Assembly: GCF_032193805.1 (NCBI RefSeq) | Contig: NZ_JAVBIK010000001.1 | Coordinates: 2,625,001 to 2,689,000, forward strand | Source of the DNA: Rhodoferax potami | GTDB taxonomy: Bacteria > Pseudomonadota > Gammaproteobacteria > Burkholderiales > Burkholderiaceae_C | DNA: 64,000 bases | Direction of reading: 5' to 3' | Part shown: positions 7,070 through 15,664 of the stretch, one piece after another | Layout of the letters: each line of letters starts with the position of its first letter | Numbering within the stretch: the stretch's first letter is position 1 | Program-made: the position numbers and the translations under genes | Notes under the pieces: generated by a model | What the model saw: the letters and a program-made list of their open reading frames with translations, nothing else | Database searches by the model: none | What the model was told of the DNA's origin: nothing

Positions 7070-8029
7070 ATGACAGAAACTACCCACCTGGAAGCCAAAG
7101 TACTGTTGCTGGAGCACGATGCCCACCAGTGCAAGTTGCTCTCTGATTTTTGCGATTCTGTAGGCTTGCTCCCCTTGCTGCGCACCTCCCATGACTCCTT
7201 GGGCTGCCTCGAACAAAACAAAGACTTGGCGGGTGTGCTGCTGGCAGAGGACTTGCCTTGCGGCACCCATGATGCGCTGCATCTTGCAGAGTCGATCCAC
7301 CGCTTGCGCCCCGAGCTCCCGATTTTCTTGCGCAGGACCACCACCGGCGACTTGAACGCGCTGTACCGGGAGTTCATCCGGTACCCCTGGGCTACGGGGG
7401 AGATCGAGCAGTTGCGCCTCGGCGTCGAGCGCTCCATCTTTAGCCTCCGCTACCCTACGGCGTTGGTGGAGGGGATTGTGGATCTGACCTTGTCTTCCAT
7501 GCGCTCCATGTTTCCTAACGCGACCGTGACGGCCGAGCCCCCGTATGTGGTGCACGACCGCATCATCCATGGCGAGGTCTCTACGATCATCCCGCTGGAG
7601 AGCTCATGGTGTCGCGGGTACATGATGCTGCAGACCGAAGAGAGCGCTCTGCGGCAGGGCATGCTCAAAGGCTTTAGTTATGACGGCGTGGGCGGTGAGC
7701 TCAACTTCCGGGATCTCAACAACATGTTGGGTGAGACCACCAACCTGATCTGGGGTGCGTTCAAGAACCGCTACATTGCCCCCATCAGCGTCTCGACCCA
7801 GTTGGCCCAAGTGCCGATCGTGATCAATCACGCCCACAAATACATCTCTTTCGGCTCACCCGATCCTCAGCTCTGTGTGCGTTACTCGCTCTGCGAGAGC
7901 ACCCGCCGGGGCGGCCAGCCGCTGGTGATCGTGCAGCGGTTTATATTCAACCTCCATTGGTCACCGGAGCAATTTGCGGAATATGCAGCCTCCAACTCCA
8001 GCGAGGCGGGTGAACTTGATTTGTTTTAA
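7070..8029 (+). CDS. CheX-like chemotaxis phosphatase domain with a degenerate receiver
   Basis: A 319-residue protein. Residues about 8-125 look like a receiver domain that has lost its active site: the acidic patch is EHD in VLLLEHDAHQ, and the expected phospho-Asp strand reads VLLAEDLPCG without a clear Asp in place. Residues about 130-305 resemble the CheX/FliY fold, with DLNNMLGETTN in place of the conserved E-x2-N helix of CheY-P phosphatases. CheX proteins dephosphorylate CheY-type regulators. The next gene, 45 bases downstream, encodes exactly such a regulator, which supports a dedicated signalling pair. The pathway output is unknown; no other che genes are in view. The CheX call is by motif and length, not by search. 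Confidence 0.7.
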   Translation: MTETTHLEAKVLLLEHDAHQCKLLSDFCDSVGLLPLLRTSHDSLGCLEQNKDLAGVLLAEDLPCGTHDALHLAESIHRLRPELPIFLRRTTTGDLNALYREFIRYPWATGEIEQLRLGVERSIFSLRYPTALVEGIVDLTLSSMRSMFPNATVTAEPPYVVHDRIIHGEVSTIIPLESSWCRGYMMLQTEESALRQGMLKGFSYDGVGGELNFRDLNNMLGETTNLIWGAFKNRYIAPISVSTQLAQVPIVINHAHKYISFGSPDPQLCVRYSLCESTRRGGQPLVIVQRFIFNLHWSPEQFAEYAASNSSEAGELDLF

Positions 8030-8074
8030 ATGGCGCCAAGCGCCACTGACAGTGCGGACAGGAAGTAGGTAGAG

Positions 8075-8446
8075 ATGGCGAATGTTTTGGTAGTGGACGA
8101 CTCCAGCACGATGCGGGAGATCGTCTCCAGCTACTTACAGCAACACGGATTCGAGGTCACACTGGCCACCGACGGGCGCGATGGGCTCTTGCAGCTAAAA
8201 GCAGACCCCGGCATCAAACTGGTCATCAGCGATGTGAACATGCCCAATATGGATGGCTTGGCCATGGCAGAAAAAATCCGGACCGAGCAAGGCAACAAGC
8301 AGGTGCACATCATCATGCTGACCACCGAGGACAACCCCGTGATGCGCGCGCGCGGCCGCGCCATTGGCGTGACCGGCTGGATCGTCAAACCCTTCCGCGG
8401 CGACGCGGTGCTCGGGCCCTTCAAGAAGTTTTGCGGCTTGGTGTGA
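8075..8446 (+). CDS. CheY-like single-domain response regulator
   Basis: A stand-alone receiver of 123 residues. The acidic pair is D8/D9 in VVDDSSTMRE, the phosphoacceptor is D53 in ISDVNMPNMDG, and T83/T84 and K105 (WIVKPF) complete the active site, so it should be phosphorylated normally. It lacks an output domain and therefore acts by binding a partner, as CheY does with flagellar switch or other targets. It lies just downstream of the CheX-like gene and is probably cotranscribed with it, with its phosphatase as upstream neighbour. It ends eight bases before the convergent PTS permease gene. Confidence 0.88.
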   Translation: MANVLVVDDSSTMREIVSSYLQQHGFEVTLATDGRDGLLQLKADPGIKLVISDVNMPNMDGLAMAEKIRTEQGNKQVHIIMLTTEDNPVMRARGRAIGVTGWIVKPFRGDAVLGPFKKFCGLV

Positions 8447-8453
8447 CCCGGTT

Positions 8454-9824
8454 TCAGGCTGCTACCAGCTTTTGGTAGCGCCGGTGGGTAAACCAGACTG
8501 CGGCACCCAAGGCCAAAGTGGCAGGTAGTGTCCACCAGGCGCCGTGGAGAGCCTCCAGCATCAAGAAGCGGATTTGGTGCCCGCCATCAGTGAACGACGT
8601 AATTTGACCCAGACCTGTGGCATCAAAAGAAGGTGTGCCTTTGGCCAGCTCTGTGTAAAGCGGCGCCATTTTGGATGAAATCAGGAGAAAGCTCACCACT
8701 ACCGGGATACCTGCCAATACTGCGCGGATCACATTACCCCTGAACACCAGCACGGACATGGACATCACCGAGATGAGGTTGGACAGGTCCCCCAGCGGCA
8801 GAACCTGATTGCCCGGTAACACCAGTGCAATCACGATCGCCAGTGCCATCAGCAACAGCCCGGTGATAACGACTGATTTGTGGTGCATGAGAAACCCCGT
8901 ATCCATGGCCACGACCAATTGACCACGCGATGGAAAACGCCTCTCCACCTGTTCCCGCAGCGCGGTCGTGATCGGGATCATGGCCTCGCCAATCAGACCC
9001 GCGCTCTTGGGCAATATGAACATCACAGCAGCAATGTGGACTGCCAGTTCCAGGGTATTTTTCACGTCATAGCCAGCGGCTAGGGCTAATGCAAGGCCCA
9101 TCAGCAGCCCGATCATCATCGGTTCACCCGCAAACGCAAGGAAAACACTACCTTGCCCGTCGCGGGCAGCCTGGTGTTCTTTCTGCGGGTTATAGGTCCA
9201 GCGCTTGAGTCCGGGGACCTTATTCATCACAGCATCTGCACAAGCGAAATAGGGCAACAAGCCATTCACCGACACGGGCGACACCGCAATACCTTTGAGC
9301 CCGGTTTCGCGTTCAACCTCAGGTGCGTTCCATTCGGTCATTTTGAAGCAGTACACCGCCAGTGCCAGCGTTGCCGCAAGCCCTACCCACCACTGGTTGC
9401 TCACTGTCATGGCCAAGGCACCCATCAGTGCGAAGTGCCAGTAATTCCAGATGTCGATATAGATCGCCCGTGTCCAGCCCAAGCCCAGCATGGCGATATT
9501 GAGCGACAGCACGACCGGGATAGAAATAGCCGCCAAGGGAGATGCCCATGTGATCGCGGCCAAGGGTAACCAGCCGACGTCCAGCACTTGAAAATCAAGT
9601 CCGCGCGCTTGGGACAGTTGCTGTACGGCTGGGCTGATGTTGGCCACAAAAAAGTTAAAAGCAATAAACACCCCCGCAAAACCCGCAGCGAGGCTGACGG
9701 TGCTGAGCACCGCCCGCCGTGCGGGTACTCGCGCTACAAGCGCAATGACCAGCATCAGGATGGGCAGCATCACATACGCTTTGAAGCTGAAAAACGCGGC
9801 AATAGATGTTTGCAGGGTAGTCAT
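8454..9824 (-). CDS. PTS galactitol-type permease, IIC component (orphan)
   Basis: A 456-residue polytopic membrane protein of the galactitol PTS IIC (GatC) family, which moves a polyol or sugar across the inner membrane with phosphorylation by IIB. Family features include VMLPILM in the first helix, the stretch DVGWLPLAAITWASP, and a later PKSAGLIGEAMIPI loop. The start at 9824 (MTTLQTSIAAFF) is chosen because it aligns with the usual N-terminus; an in-frame extension to 9905 has no support. No IIA, IIB or sugar-phosphate enzyme is adjacent, which is unusual, since PTS genes normally cluster. Some GatC-like proteins work without PTS coupling. The substrate is unknown. Confidence 0.8.
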   Translation of the reverse strand: MTTLQTSIAAFFSFKAYVMLPILMLVIALVARVPARRAVLSTVSLAAGFAGVFIAFNFFVANISPAVQQLSQARGLDFQVLDVGWLPLAAITWASPLAAISIPVVLSLNIAMLGLGWTRAIYIDIWNYWHFALMGALAMTVSNQWWVGLAATLALAVYCFKMTEWNAPEVERETGLKGIAVSPVSVNGLLPYFACADAVMNKVPGLKRWTYNPQKEHQAARDGQGSVFLAFAGEPMMIGLLMGLALALAAGYDVKNTLELAVHIAAVMFILPKSAGLIGEAMIPITTALREQVERRFPSRGQLVVAMDTGFLMHHKSVVITGLLLMALAIVIALVLPGNQVLPLGDLSNLISVMSMSVLVFRGNVIRAVLAGIPVVVSFLLISSKMAPLYTELAKGTPSFDATGLGQITSFTDGGHQIRFLMLEALHGAWWTLPATLALGAAVWFTHRRYQKLVAA

Positions 9825-9959
9825 GAGACGAGGGTAAAGAGCCGCCATCTGCTTTGGATGGGCAAGCAAAAATAAAGGATAAAACGACGATTTGCGATAG
9901 AACACCGCGCTGATTGCCTTAGCGCTATTGAGCCAGACGATAGCGCAATCCGGTTTCAG

Positions 9960-10310
9960 TCAAAAGGTGAAATTGTTGTGGGAGAGTTTGCGCCCAATTT
10001 CTGGGGCAAGTGGTTCTGTGGCTTGTCTGCCATCGGCATTGTGCGCGCCGATACGGCCTTTGTGCGTATCGACAACTGCCTTGCGAATTGGTAAGCCAAT
10101 GGCCATACCGAGCATGAATAATTCGCTGCGGCAGCGGGTGAGTTTTTCAAGCAACGTACCCGCAGCTTCAAGGTGCTTACAGTCGCGATAACTGGGATCC
10201 CCACCAATGGGTTGTGGGGCAGAGTGCTGTCCCCGTGCTTGACGACGTTTTCCAGCTGATGGACAAACACCCTTTTCACTAGCCCGACATCAAATGTCAC
10301 CACGGGAATC
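9960..10310 (-). pseudogene. Decayed sensor histidine kinase C-terminus
   Basis: On the minus strand one frame has LVKRVFVHQLENVVKHGD, resembling the N-box of a histidine-kinase ATPase domain. After a frame change near 10165 another frame reads LLEKLTRCRSE and then IGLPIRKAVVDTHKGRIGA, like the F- and G-box region that usually reads GLGLAICRAIVEAHGGRI, as in KdpD-type kinases. The sensory and phosphoacceptor parts are absent, and the gene is broken by at least one frameshift. No cognate response regulator adjoins it. The family call is by pattern only. Confidence 0.55.
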
Positions 10311-10407
10311 TCATGCCACATACGCGGGCCTCTGTTCACTGCGCACGAGGCGTGTCGCCCCAGGGGCTCTTGCTAGACTCGCGGCCCGGTTTTTATTCTT
10401 TGCCTTC

Positions 10408-11574
10408 ATGTCTTCTACACCGCCCAAACATGCCTACGACTGGCGCACCATTACCGCGCTGAACGCGGTGTCTACCCTGGCCCAGATCGGTCAGTTCGGC
10501 ATCATCTTTGTCATCGTGCCGGTGTGGCTGGCTCTGCAGGGCCTGAGTGCTGCGCAGCTTGGTTTTTTTGCGGCTTCGTTGTGGATGGGGCAAATGCCCG
10601 GCCTGGGCTTGGCGCCTTGGCTGTGCCGCCACTGGGGCGCACGCACCGTGGTGGTGGTGGGGCTGGCCTGCTCGGTGCTGGCGCTGCTGGGCATTGCATG
10701 GGTGCCTATGGCGGTTTTGCCGTGGCCCGCGTATTTGGCTTGCGGCCTGCTGGCCGGCCTGGGCATGGGCCTGCGCTGGGTGGGGCTGGAGCCCTGGCTC
10801 TACAACATTGCCCCCGCCCACGCGCGCGGGCGTCTGGTGGGTTTTCATGAAACGCTGATTGCCGCCGCCCCCGTGGTGGCCCCGGCCATTGCCGCTTGGG
10901 TGGGCGTGCAGGGCCACACCATTTTGTGGGTGGGCGTGGGCTTTACCGTGTCAGCCCTGGTGCCGTTGGCATTTGCCCGCACACCGCCGGTGGAGGAGGC
11001 ACACCGCGTCAACAGTTGGCGCCAGTCCGCCCAAGCGGCGTGGCCGCACCGCATCTTCCGGCAGGGGCTGCTGATCGCGCTGTGCGGCGGCATGCTGGAG
11101 TCGGCGCTGGCCGGTTTGTTTGCCGTGTTCGCCGGCGACCGCGGGTTTGAGGCCGAAGGCATCGCCCATTTGCTCACGGCCTTCGGGCTGGGTGGCCTGC
11201 TGCTGCAATACCCCGTAGGCTGGATGGCCGACCACTGGGGCCTGCGCGCCGCCGGCGCACTGGCCGCGCTGGGCACCGCCTTGGCCGCGGCATTGCTGGC
11301 CTGCGTGCCCGGTGTGACTGTGGCGTTTGCCACCATGTTTGTGCTGGGCGGGCTGATCACCGCCTTCCTCACCCTGGCACTCATTGCCGCCACCAAGACC
11401 CCCACACCTGACATGGCCTGGAACGTCAGCAGCCTATCGATGGCCTATTCGCTCAGCGCCGTCGTCGGCCCGGTGGTGGCAGGTGGCGCCATGACCGCGA
11501 CCAGCAGCGTGGCGCTGATGTGGTTTGCGGTGGCGGTGGGTGTGGTGATGATCGGGTTGCTATTGAAAAGATAG
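10408..11574 (+). CDS. MFS transporter
   Basis: A 388-residue inner-membrane transporter of the major facilitator superfamily with about 12 hydrophobic helices. The start at 10408 (MSSTPPKHAYDWRTITALN) is chosen because the first helix follows directly; an in-frame extension from 10294 overlaps the decayed kinase and has no support. Loop 2-3 has LCRHWGARTVV and the matching loop in the second half has GWMADHWGLRAAG, the duplicated MFS signature. The substrate is unknown. Its last codons and the TAG stop lie inside a short dispersed repeat (11560-11605), suggesting that the original C-terminus was replaced by insertion. Confidence 0.85.
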   Translation: MSSTPPKHAYDWRTITALNAVSTLAQIGQFGIIFVIVPVWLALQGLSAAQLGFFAASLWMGQMPGLGLAPWLCRHWGARTVVVVGLACSVLALLGIAWVPMAVLPWPAYLACGLLAGLGMGLRWVGLEPWLYNIAPAHARGRLVGFHETLIAAAPVVAPAIAAWVGVQGHTILWVGVGFTVSALVPLAFARTPPVEEAHRVNSWRQSAQAAWPHRIFRQGLLIALCGGMLESALAGLFAVFAGDRGFEAEGIAHLLTAFGLGGLLLQYPVGWMADHWGLRAAGALAALGTALAAALLACVPGVTVAFATMFVLGGLITAFLTLALIAATKTPTPDMAWNVSSLSMAYSLSAVVGPVVAGGAMTATSSVALMWFAVAVGVVMIGLLLKR

Positions 11575-11605
11575 CTGGTTGCGCATGCTCTATGGGCGCT
11601 GGAGG
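11560..11605 (+). repeat. Short dispersed repeat 'GATAGCTG...GCGC', copy ending the MFS gene
   Basis: The sequence contains AAAAGATAGCTGGTTGCGC and, after a 10-base loop, GGGCGCTGGAGG. It matches other copies in the window at 313-332 (reverse), 26503-26545 (forward) and 40452-40480 (reverse), sharing GATAGCTG and GCGC. The TAG within GATAGC is the stop codon of the MFS gene. I recall similar short repeats as common in Comamonadaceae genomes. Confidence 0.65.
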
Positions 11606-11831
11606 TACGTCGCGATCCACTTTCGAAGAATTGTTTTCTATTCATTCGACTTGCTTCGTAGTTGCTCAATTGTTGCGCCCTCTTAGCAGTGCTTTCTCCG
11701 TCCGGTTCTGTCTTTCGTATAACTTGGCTTGTTTTCGTGCAACCTGAAATCGCATCTCATTTGCACTCATGGGCGAGCTACACTTTTCAAGATAAATAGA
11801 CTGTCCAGAAAGTACAAATAAGGGGGTATCT

Positions 11832-14054
11832 ATGCAATTGAGTCGGCCAGTAATCGCGTTTGCTCTTCTCCGACAGTGCAGTGAGCTCATTAGAACTGAT
11901 CTTCTCAGCGGAGTTTCTGTTCTCATAAGGCCGCTTGTTTCTGACTTGGCGGGGCAACTTTTTGATTCCAGAGTTCTTTCTGAGCGATTGGCTGGAGCCT
12001 ATGGTGTTTCTATTCCAGCTGCAGCTCTCGAAGGTATGACCGAGCGCCTTGCTGCAGCAAACGTCCTTTTGATCGAGAGGTTACCCTCAGGCTTACATAA
12101 AGTTGTTTATGCGGATACGTACGAAGCTTCACAGATAGAGCCAGATGCTGAAAGAGACTTTCAAGAGGTCCTTGATGAGTTTCTTCAACATGCACATCAA
12201 CGGTTGGCCGCAGTAGGCAAGAACATTCAGGACGATGAACTAATTAAAGGATTTCTTCATCATTTAGCTACTCTTGACTTCTCGGCAATAAAGGCAAAGC
12301 CGCAAGTAGTTGCAGAAACTAAGCCAACTATTGTTGGACCTGCAGCGAGAGAGCAGTTGGCGCTAAGCGCTGAGCTAGAGAACCAAGCAGCCTTAGATTC
12401 ACTTGTCGCTTCCTACATAGCTCTGCTTCAAGAACATCAACCGGCGAGGTTGAGTCTGTTGGCGAAAGTGGCGGATGGTGCATTGGCAGCAGAACTGGTC
12501 TTCGACCTCCAAGCACCGACAGCCGTAACGAGACTAAACAACACAATAGTCGTAGTTGATACACCTCTGGTACTTTCTTTTCTCGATTTGTCATCAAGCC
12601 AAGACACAACCGATACGAAAAACTTATTCGAACAGATAAGGGAGACAGGTGCGAAGATTGCGGCCCATCAACATTCAATTGAAGAGGCTGAAGGAGTACT
12701 ACGTGCAATCCAGAACGCGAGGAATGCAGGTGAAGCCTATGGGCCATCCGTCCACCGACTTTCAAATTCAATGTTCCGAGCGTATTTCGACTCCATGATC
12801 GGTTCAATCGGTCGAGCATGGTCAACCATCAATCATTTGGAAATCATTCCTGAGACCTCTACGCACTTCTATAAAAACTTCACGCAAGTTGATGAGGAAG
12901 AGCTTTTGGGGGCCATTCGATTGAGTGCGGTTGACCGTGTTCTCACGAGAGAGCGCGATGCCAAATCAGTGGCCGAGACGATGCGCCGGTTGGGCGGTGC
13001 GCACATACCCATTGGCGGTGTTGCAAGCTGTCGTTATATCTTTGCAACCTCAAATTCGGCGCTTCAACGCCGAGCTGCCGCGTTTTTAACCCGAAAGAAG
13101 TACGTTCTGGAAGGTGAATTCACTCCCATTGTTACAAGTCGGTATTTGGCAGGCCTCTGTTGGTTGATGTGCGGGGGGCGGTCTGATCAAAGTCCCACTA
13201 TGGCTAGACTTCTTGCGAACTGTGCAACTGCACTAAGGGTGAAGCCAGAGATCGCCGAACGGACCAAGCGATTTCTCGCTGATATTGATCCTGAGAAAGC
13301 AAAACATTTCGAAGCGTTGATGACAAACGAGCGCGCTTCTCAGTATTTGGTTGAGGCAACGTTGGGAGATATCAATGCAGTGACAGCAAACAATGCCGAA
13401 GACATATTCGAAGAAGTGCAACGCCGGGCAGCTGAGAAGGTCGCCATCGAGAAGGACCAACACTACTCTGGACAAATCGCTGCAATTCAGGAGTCCGCTC
13501 GAGCGGTCGAGGAAGAGGCGGAGCGTCTTAGAGCATCTCTACAAGAAACACAACATGATGTAGATGCTAGGAAGATGGAAAACCTCAATCTCGCACAAAC
13601 GGCTTCGAAATTGCGCTCTAAACATGATGAAAATGAGGCAAAACTAGCGCAACAGAGCGAACAGTTAAAAGAGTTGACGGTAATTGCTACAGAGGCGACC
13701 GCTAAGGCGTCAGATGCACAGAGATTGCTCACGGAGCAATGGGCGCGAAGCCGAAATGTAGCGAGAGAATTCTCTGATCGCCGCATAAAGCAGATTCGTG
13801 GCTTGGGCGTGTTCCTGATGTTCTCTATTGCCCTCGGTTTAGGTTATGTTGACAAGTTCATCATTCCATCATTTCCAGCAGAACATCAAGCAACTGGAAA
13901 CCTCGCCTTTGTTTTTTTTCAGGCGCTATTTGCGATTTCAGGTTTTGGTTTATTGGTAGACCGTTGGGTGAGTACACCATTGGAACTATGTCGCAAAAAG
14001 ATATATCTCGGGCGGCTCACAGAGCTAGGGATACCGGAGGACCCAGTGGAGTGA
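11832..14054 (+). CDS. Large coiled-coil, membrane-anchored protein with a PIN-like region
   Basis: A 740-residue protein that I cannot name. Residues about 30-95 look like a winged helix (SERLAGAYGVSIPAAALEGM). Residues about 238-445 resemble a PIN-type nuclease: hydrophobic strand then D243 in IVVVDTPLVLSF, acidic helix HSIEEAEGVL (E284-E287), D376 in RERDAKSV, and a late strand YIFATSNSAL where PIN domains often carry another Asp. Residues about 525-640 are a long Glu/Lys/Gln-rich coiled coil, followed by two membrane helices (about 656-673 and 691-710) and a short basic tail. A strong AAGGGGG ribosome site precedes the ATG. The gene is richer in A/T than its neighbours and stands alone between an MFS gene and the xylose operon, so it was probably acquired. 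A role in defence or RNA cleavage is possible but only inferred. Confidence 0.6.
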   Translation: MQLSRPVIAFALLRQCSELIRTDLLSGVSVLIRPLVSDLAGQLFDSRVLSERLAGAYGVSIPAAALEGMTERLAAANVLLIERLPSGLHKVVYADTYEASQIEPDAERDFQEVLDEFLQHAHQRLAAVGKNIQDDELIKGFLHHLATLDFSAIKAKPQVVAETKPTIVGPAAREQLALSAELENQAALDSLVASYIALLQEHQPARLSLLAKVADGALAAELVFDLQAPTAVTRLNNTIVVVDTPLVLSFLDLSSSQDTTDTKNLFEQIRETGAKIAAHQHSIEEAEGVLRAIQNARNAGEAYGPSVHRLSNSMFRAYFDSMIGSIGRAWSTINHLEIIPETSTHFYKNFTQVDEEELLGAIRLSAVDRVLTRERDAKSVAETMRRLGGAHIPIGGVASCRYIFATSNSALQRRAAAFLTRKKYVLEGEFTPIVTSRYLAGLCWLMCGGRSDQSPTMARLLANCATALRVKPEIAERTKRFLADIDPEKAKHFEALMTNERASQYLVEATLGDINAVTANNAEDIFEEVQRRAAEKVAIEKDQHYSGQIAAIQESARAVEEEAERLRASLQETQHDVDARKMENLNLAQTASKLRSKHDENEAKLAQQSEQLKELTVIATEATAKASDAQRLLTEQWARSRNVAREFSDRRIKQIRGLGVFLMFSIALGLGYVDKFIIPSFPAEHQATGNLAFVFFQALFAISGFGLLVDRWVSTPLELCRKKIYLGRLTELGIPEDPVE

Positions 14055-14218
14055 ACAAGTATTTCGAGTAAGCATAGTCCCTAGCTCAATTTGATCTAAA
14101 TGAGTAACGGTATGGATTCCAACTTAAATCCCGTTGCAGTTTTTTAGTACCAGAGGTTGTCGACTGCTTTGGTGCGAGGTTTTTTCTTGACTATGCCTTA
14201 GCGGTTAAATAAGCAAAA

Positions 14219-14244
14219 GCCCCGCAGGCATTCACCTGCGGGGC
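14219..14244 (-). terminator. Rho-independent terminator of the xylose operon
   Basis: GCCCCGCAGG (14219-14228) pairs perfectly with CCTGCGGGGC (14235-14244) around a six-base loop. Read on the minus strand it is followed by TTTTGC and lies 30 bases beyond the xylA stop codon. Confidence 0.88.
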
Positions 14245-14274
14245 CTTTGTCTTTCCGCTGTTTAGCGGCTCAAC

Positions 14275-15591
14275 TCAGATGTAGCTGTTCAGCAAGTTCT
14301 CAACCCGCTCCTGGCGGCCGGAGACTGGTTGCACGTCCACGTTCTGGTCTAGCACGCGTTGGGCCACGGCGTCCAGGCCGAGCTTGCCGGTCAGCACGTC
14401 CTGGCCGAAGCTGCCTTTCCAGCCGGCGTAGCGGTCTTCGGTCACTTGGGCGAACTTGCCGTCGGTGATCATCTTCTCGGCAATCAGCAAGGCGCGGGCC
14501 GATACGTCCATGCCGCCGATGTGGCCGTGGAAGATGTCTTCGGGGTCGATGCTCTGGCGGCGCACTTTGGCGTCAAAGTTCAGGCCGCCGGTGGTGAAGC
14601 CGCCGCCCTTCAAGATCAGGTACATCGCCAGCGCGGTCTCGGGGATGTTGTTGGGGAACTGGTCGGTGTCCCAGCCGCACTGCATGTCGCCGCGGTTCAT
14701 GTCGATCGAGCCGAAGATGCCCAAGTCAATGGCCGTGGCAATTTCGTGCTCAAAGCTGTGGCCCGACAGGGTGGCGTGGTTGGCTTCGATGTTGACCTTG
14801 ATTTCTTTCTCCAGGCCGTAGCGGCACAGGAAGCCGTAGACGGTGGCGGTGTCAAAGTCGTACTGGTGCTTGGAGGGTTCGCGGGGCTTGGGTTCGAGCA
14901 GGATGGTGCCCTTGAAGCCGATCTTGTGCTTGTACTCCACCACCATGTTCAGGAAGCGGCCCATCTGGTCCAGCTCGTGGCCCATGCGGGTGTTGAGCAG
15001 GGTCTCATAGCCTTCGCGGCCACCCCACAGCACGTAGTTTTCGCCGCCCAGTCTCAGGGTGGCGTCCAAGGCTTCTTTCACCTGCAGGGCGCCCATGGCA
15101 AAAATTTCAGGGTTGGGGTTGGTGGCCGCGCCTGACATGAAACGGCGGTGTGAAAAGAGGTTGGCCGTGCCCCACAGCAGCTTCATGCCGGTGGCTTGCT
15201 GCTTGGCGCCCAGGATGTCCACCATCTCGCGCAGGTTGTTCACGCTCTCACGCGGGGTAGCGCCTTCGGGGGCGACGTCGCGGTCGTGGAAGCAGTAATA
15301 GGGCGCGCCCAGCTTGTTAAAAAATTCAAACGCCACATCGGCCTTGGCCTTGGCAGCAGCCATGGGGTCGGGCATGGCGTGCCAGGGGCGCTGGAAGGTG
15401 TCGCCACCAAACGGGTCCAGCCCGTTCCAGCAGAAGGTGTGCCAGTAGCAGCTGGCAAAGCGCAGGTGCTCTTCCATGCGCTTACCCAAGACCATGCGGT
15501 CTTTGTCATACCACTTGAAGGCCAGCGGGTTGGTGGATTGCGGGCCTTCATAGGCAATGGGCGCCGCGACAGTAGAGAAGTAGTTACTCAT
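14275..15591 (-). CDS. xylA: Xylose isomerase
   Basis: Interconverts D-xylose and D-xylulose, the first step of xylose use. At 438 residues it is a class II isomerase. It has [18 protein letters not shown] near residue 53-70, the catalytic His/Asp in [11 protein letters not shown] near residue 100, and metal ligands around [24 protein letters not shown] and [17 protein letters not shown] precedes the ATG. It is the last gene of the operon, 73 bases after xylB and followed by a terminator. This is the usual proteobacterial isomerase pathway rather than the oxidative Weimberg route. Confidence 0.97.
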   Translation of the reverse strand: MSNYFSTVAAPIAYEGPQSTNPLAFKWYDKDRMVLGKRMEEHLRFASCYWHTFCWNGLDPFGGDTFQRPWHAMPDPMAAAKAKADVAFEFFNKLGAPYYCFHDRDVAPEGATPRESVNNLREMVDILGAKQQATGMKLLWGTANLFSHRRFMSGAATNPNPEIFAMGALQVKEALDATLRLGGENYVLWGGREGYETLLNTRMGHELDQMGRFLNMVVEYKHKIGFKGTILLEPKPREPSKHQYDFDTATVYGFLCRYGLEKEIKVNIEANHATLSGHSFEHEIATAIDLGIFGSIDMNRGDMQCGWDTDQFPNNIPETALAMYLILKGGGFTTGGLNFDAKVRRQSIDPEDIFHGHIGGMDVSARALLIAEKMITDGKFAQVTEDRYAGWKGSFGQDVLTGKLGLDAVAQRVLDQNVDVQPVSGRQERVENLLNSYI

Positions 15592-15664
15592 GGTGGTCTC
15601 CTGGGTGGTTTAGTTGTGTGGTCGAATTAAATAGGCGGCCCAACACGTGGTTAGGCACTGGTTT

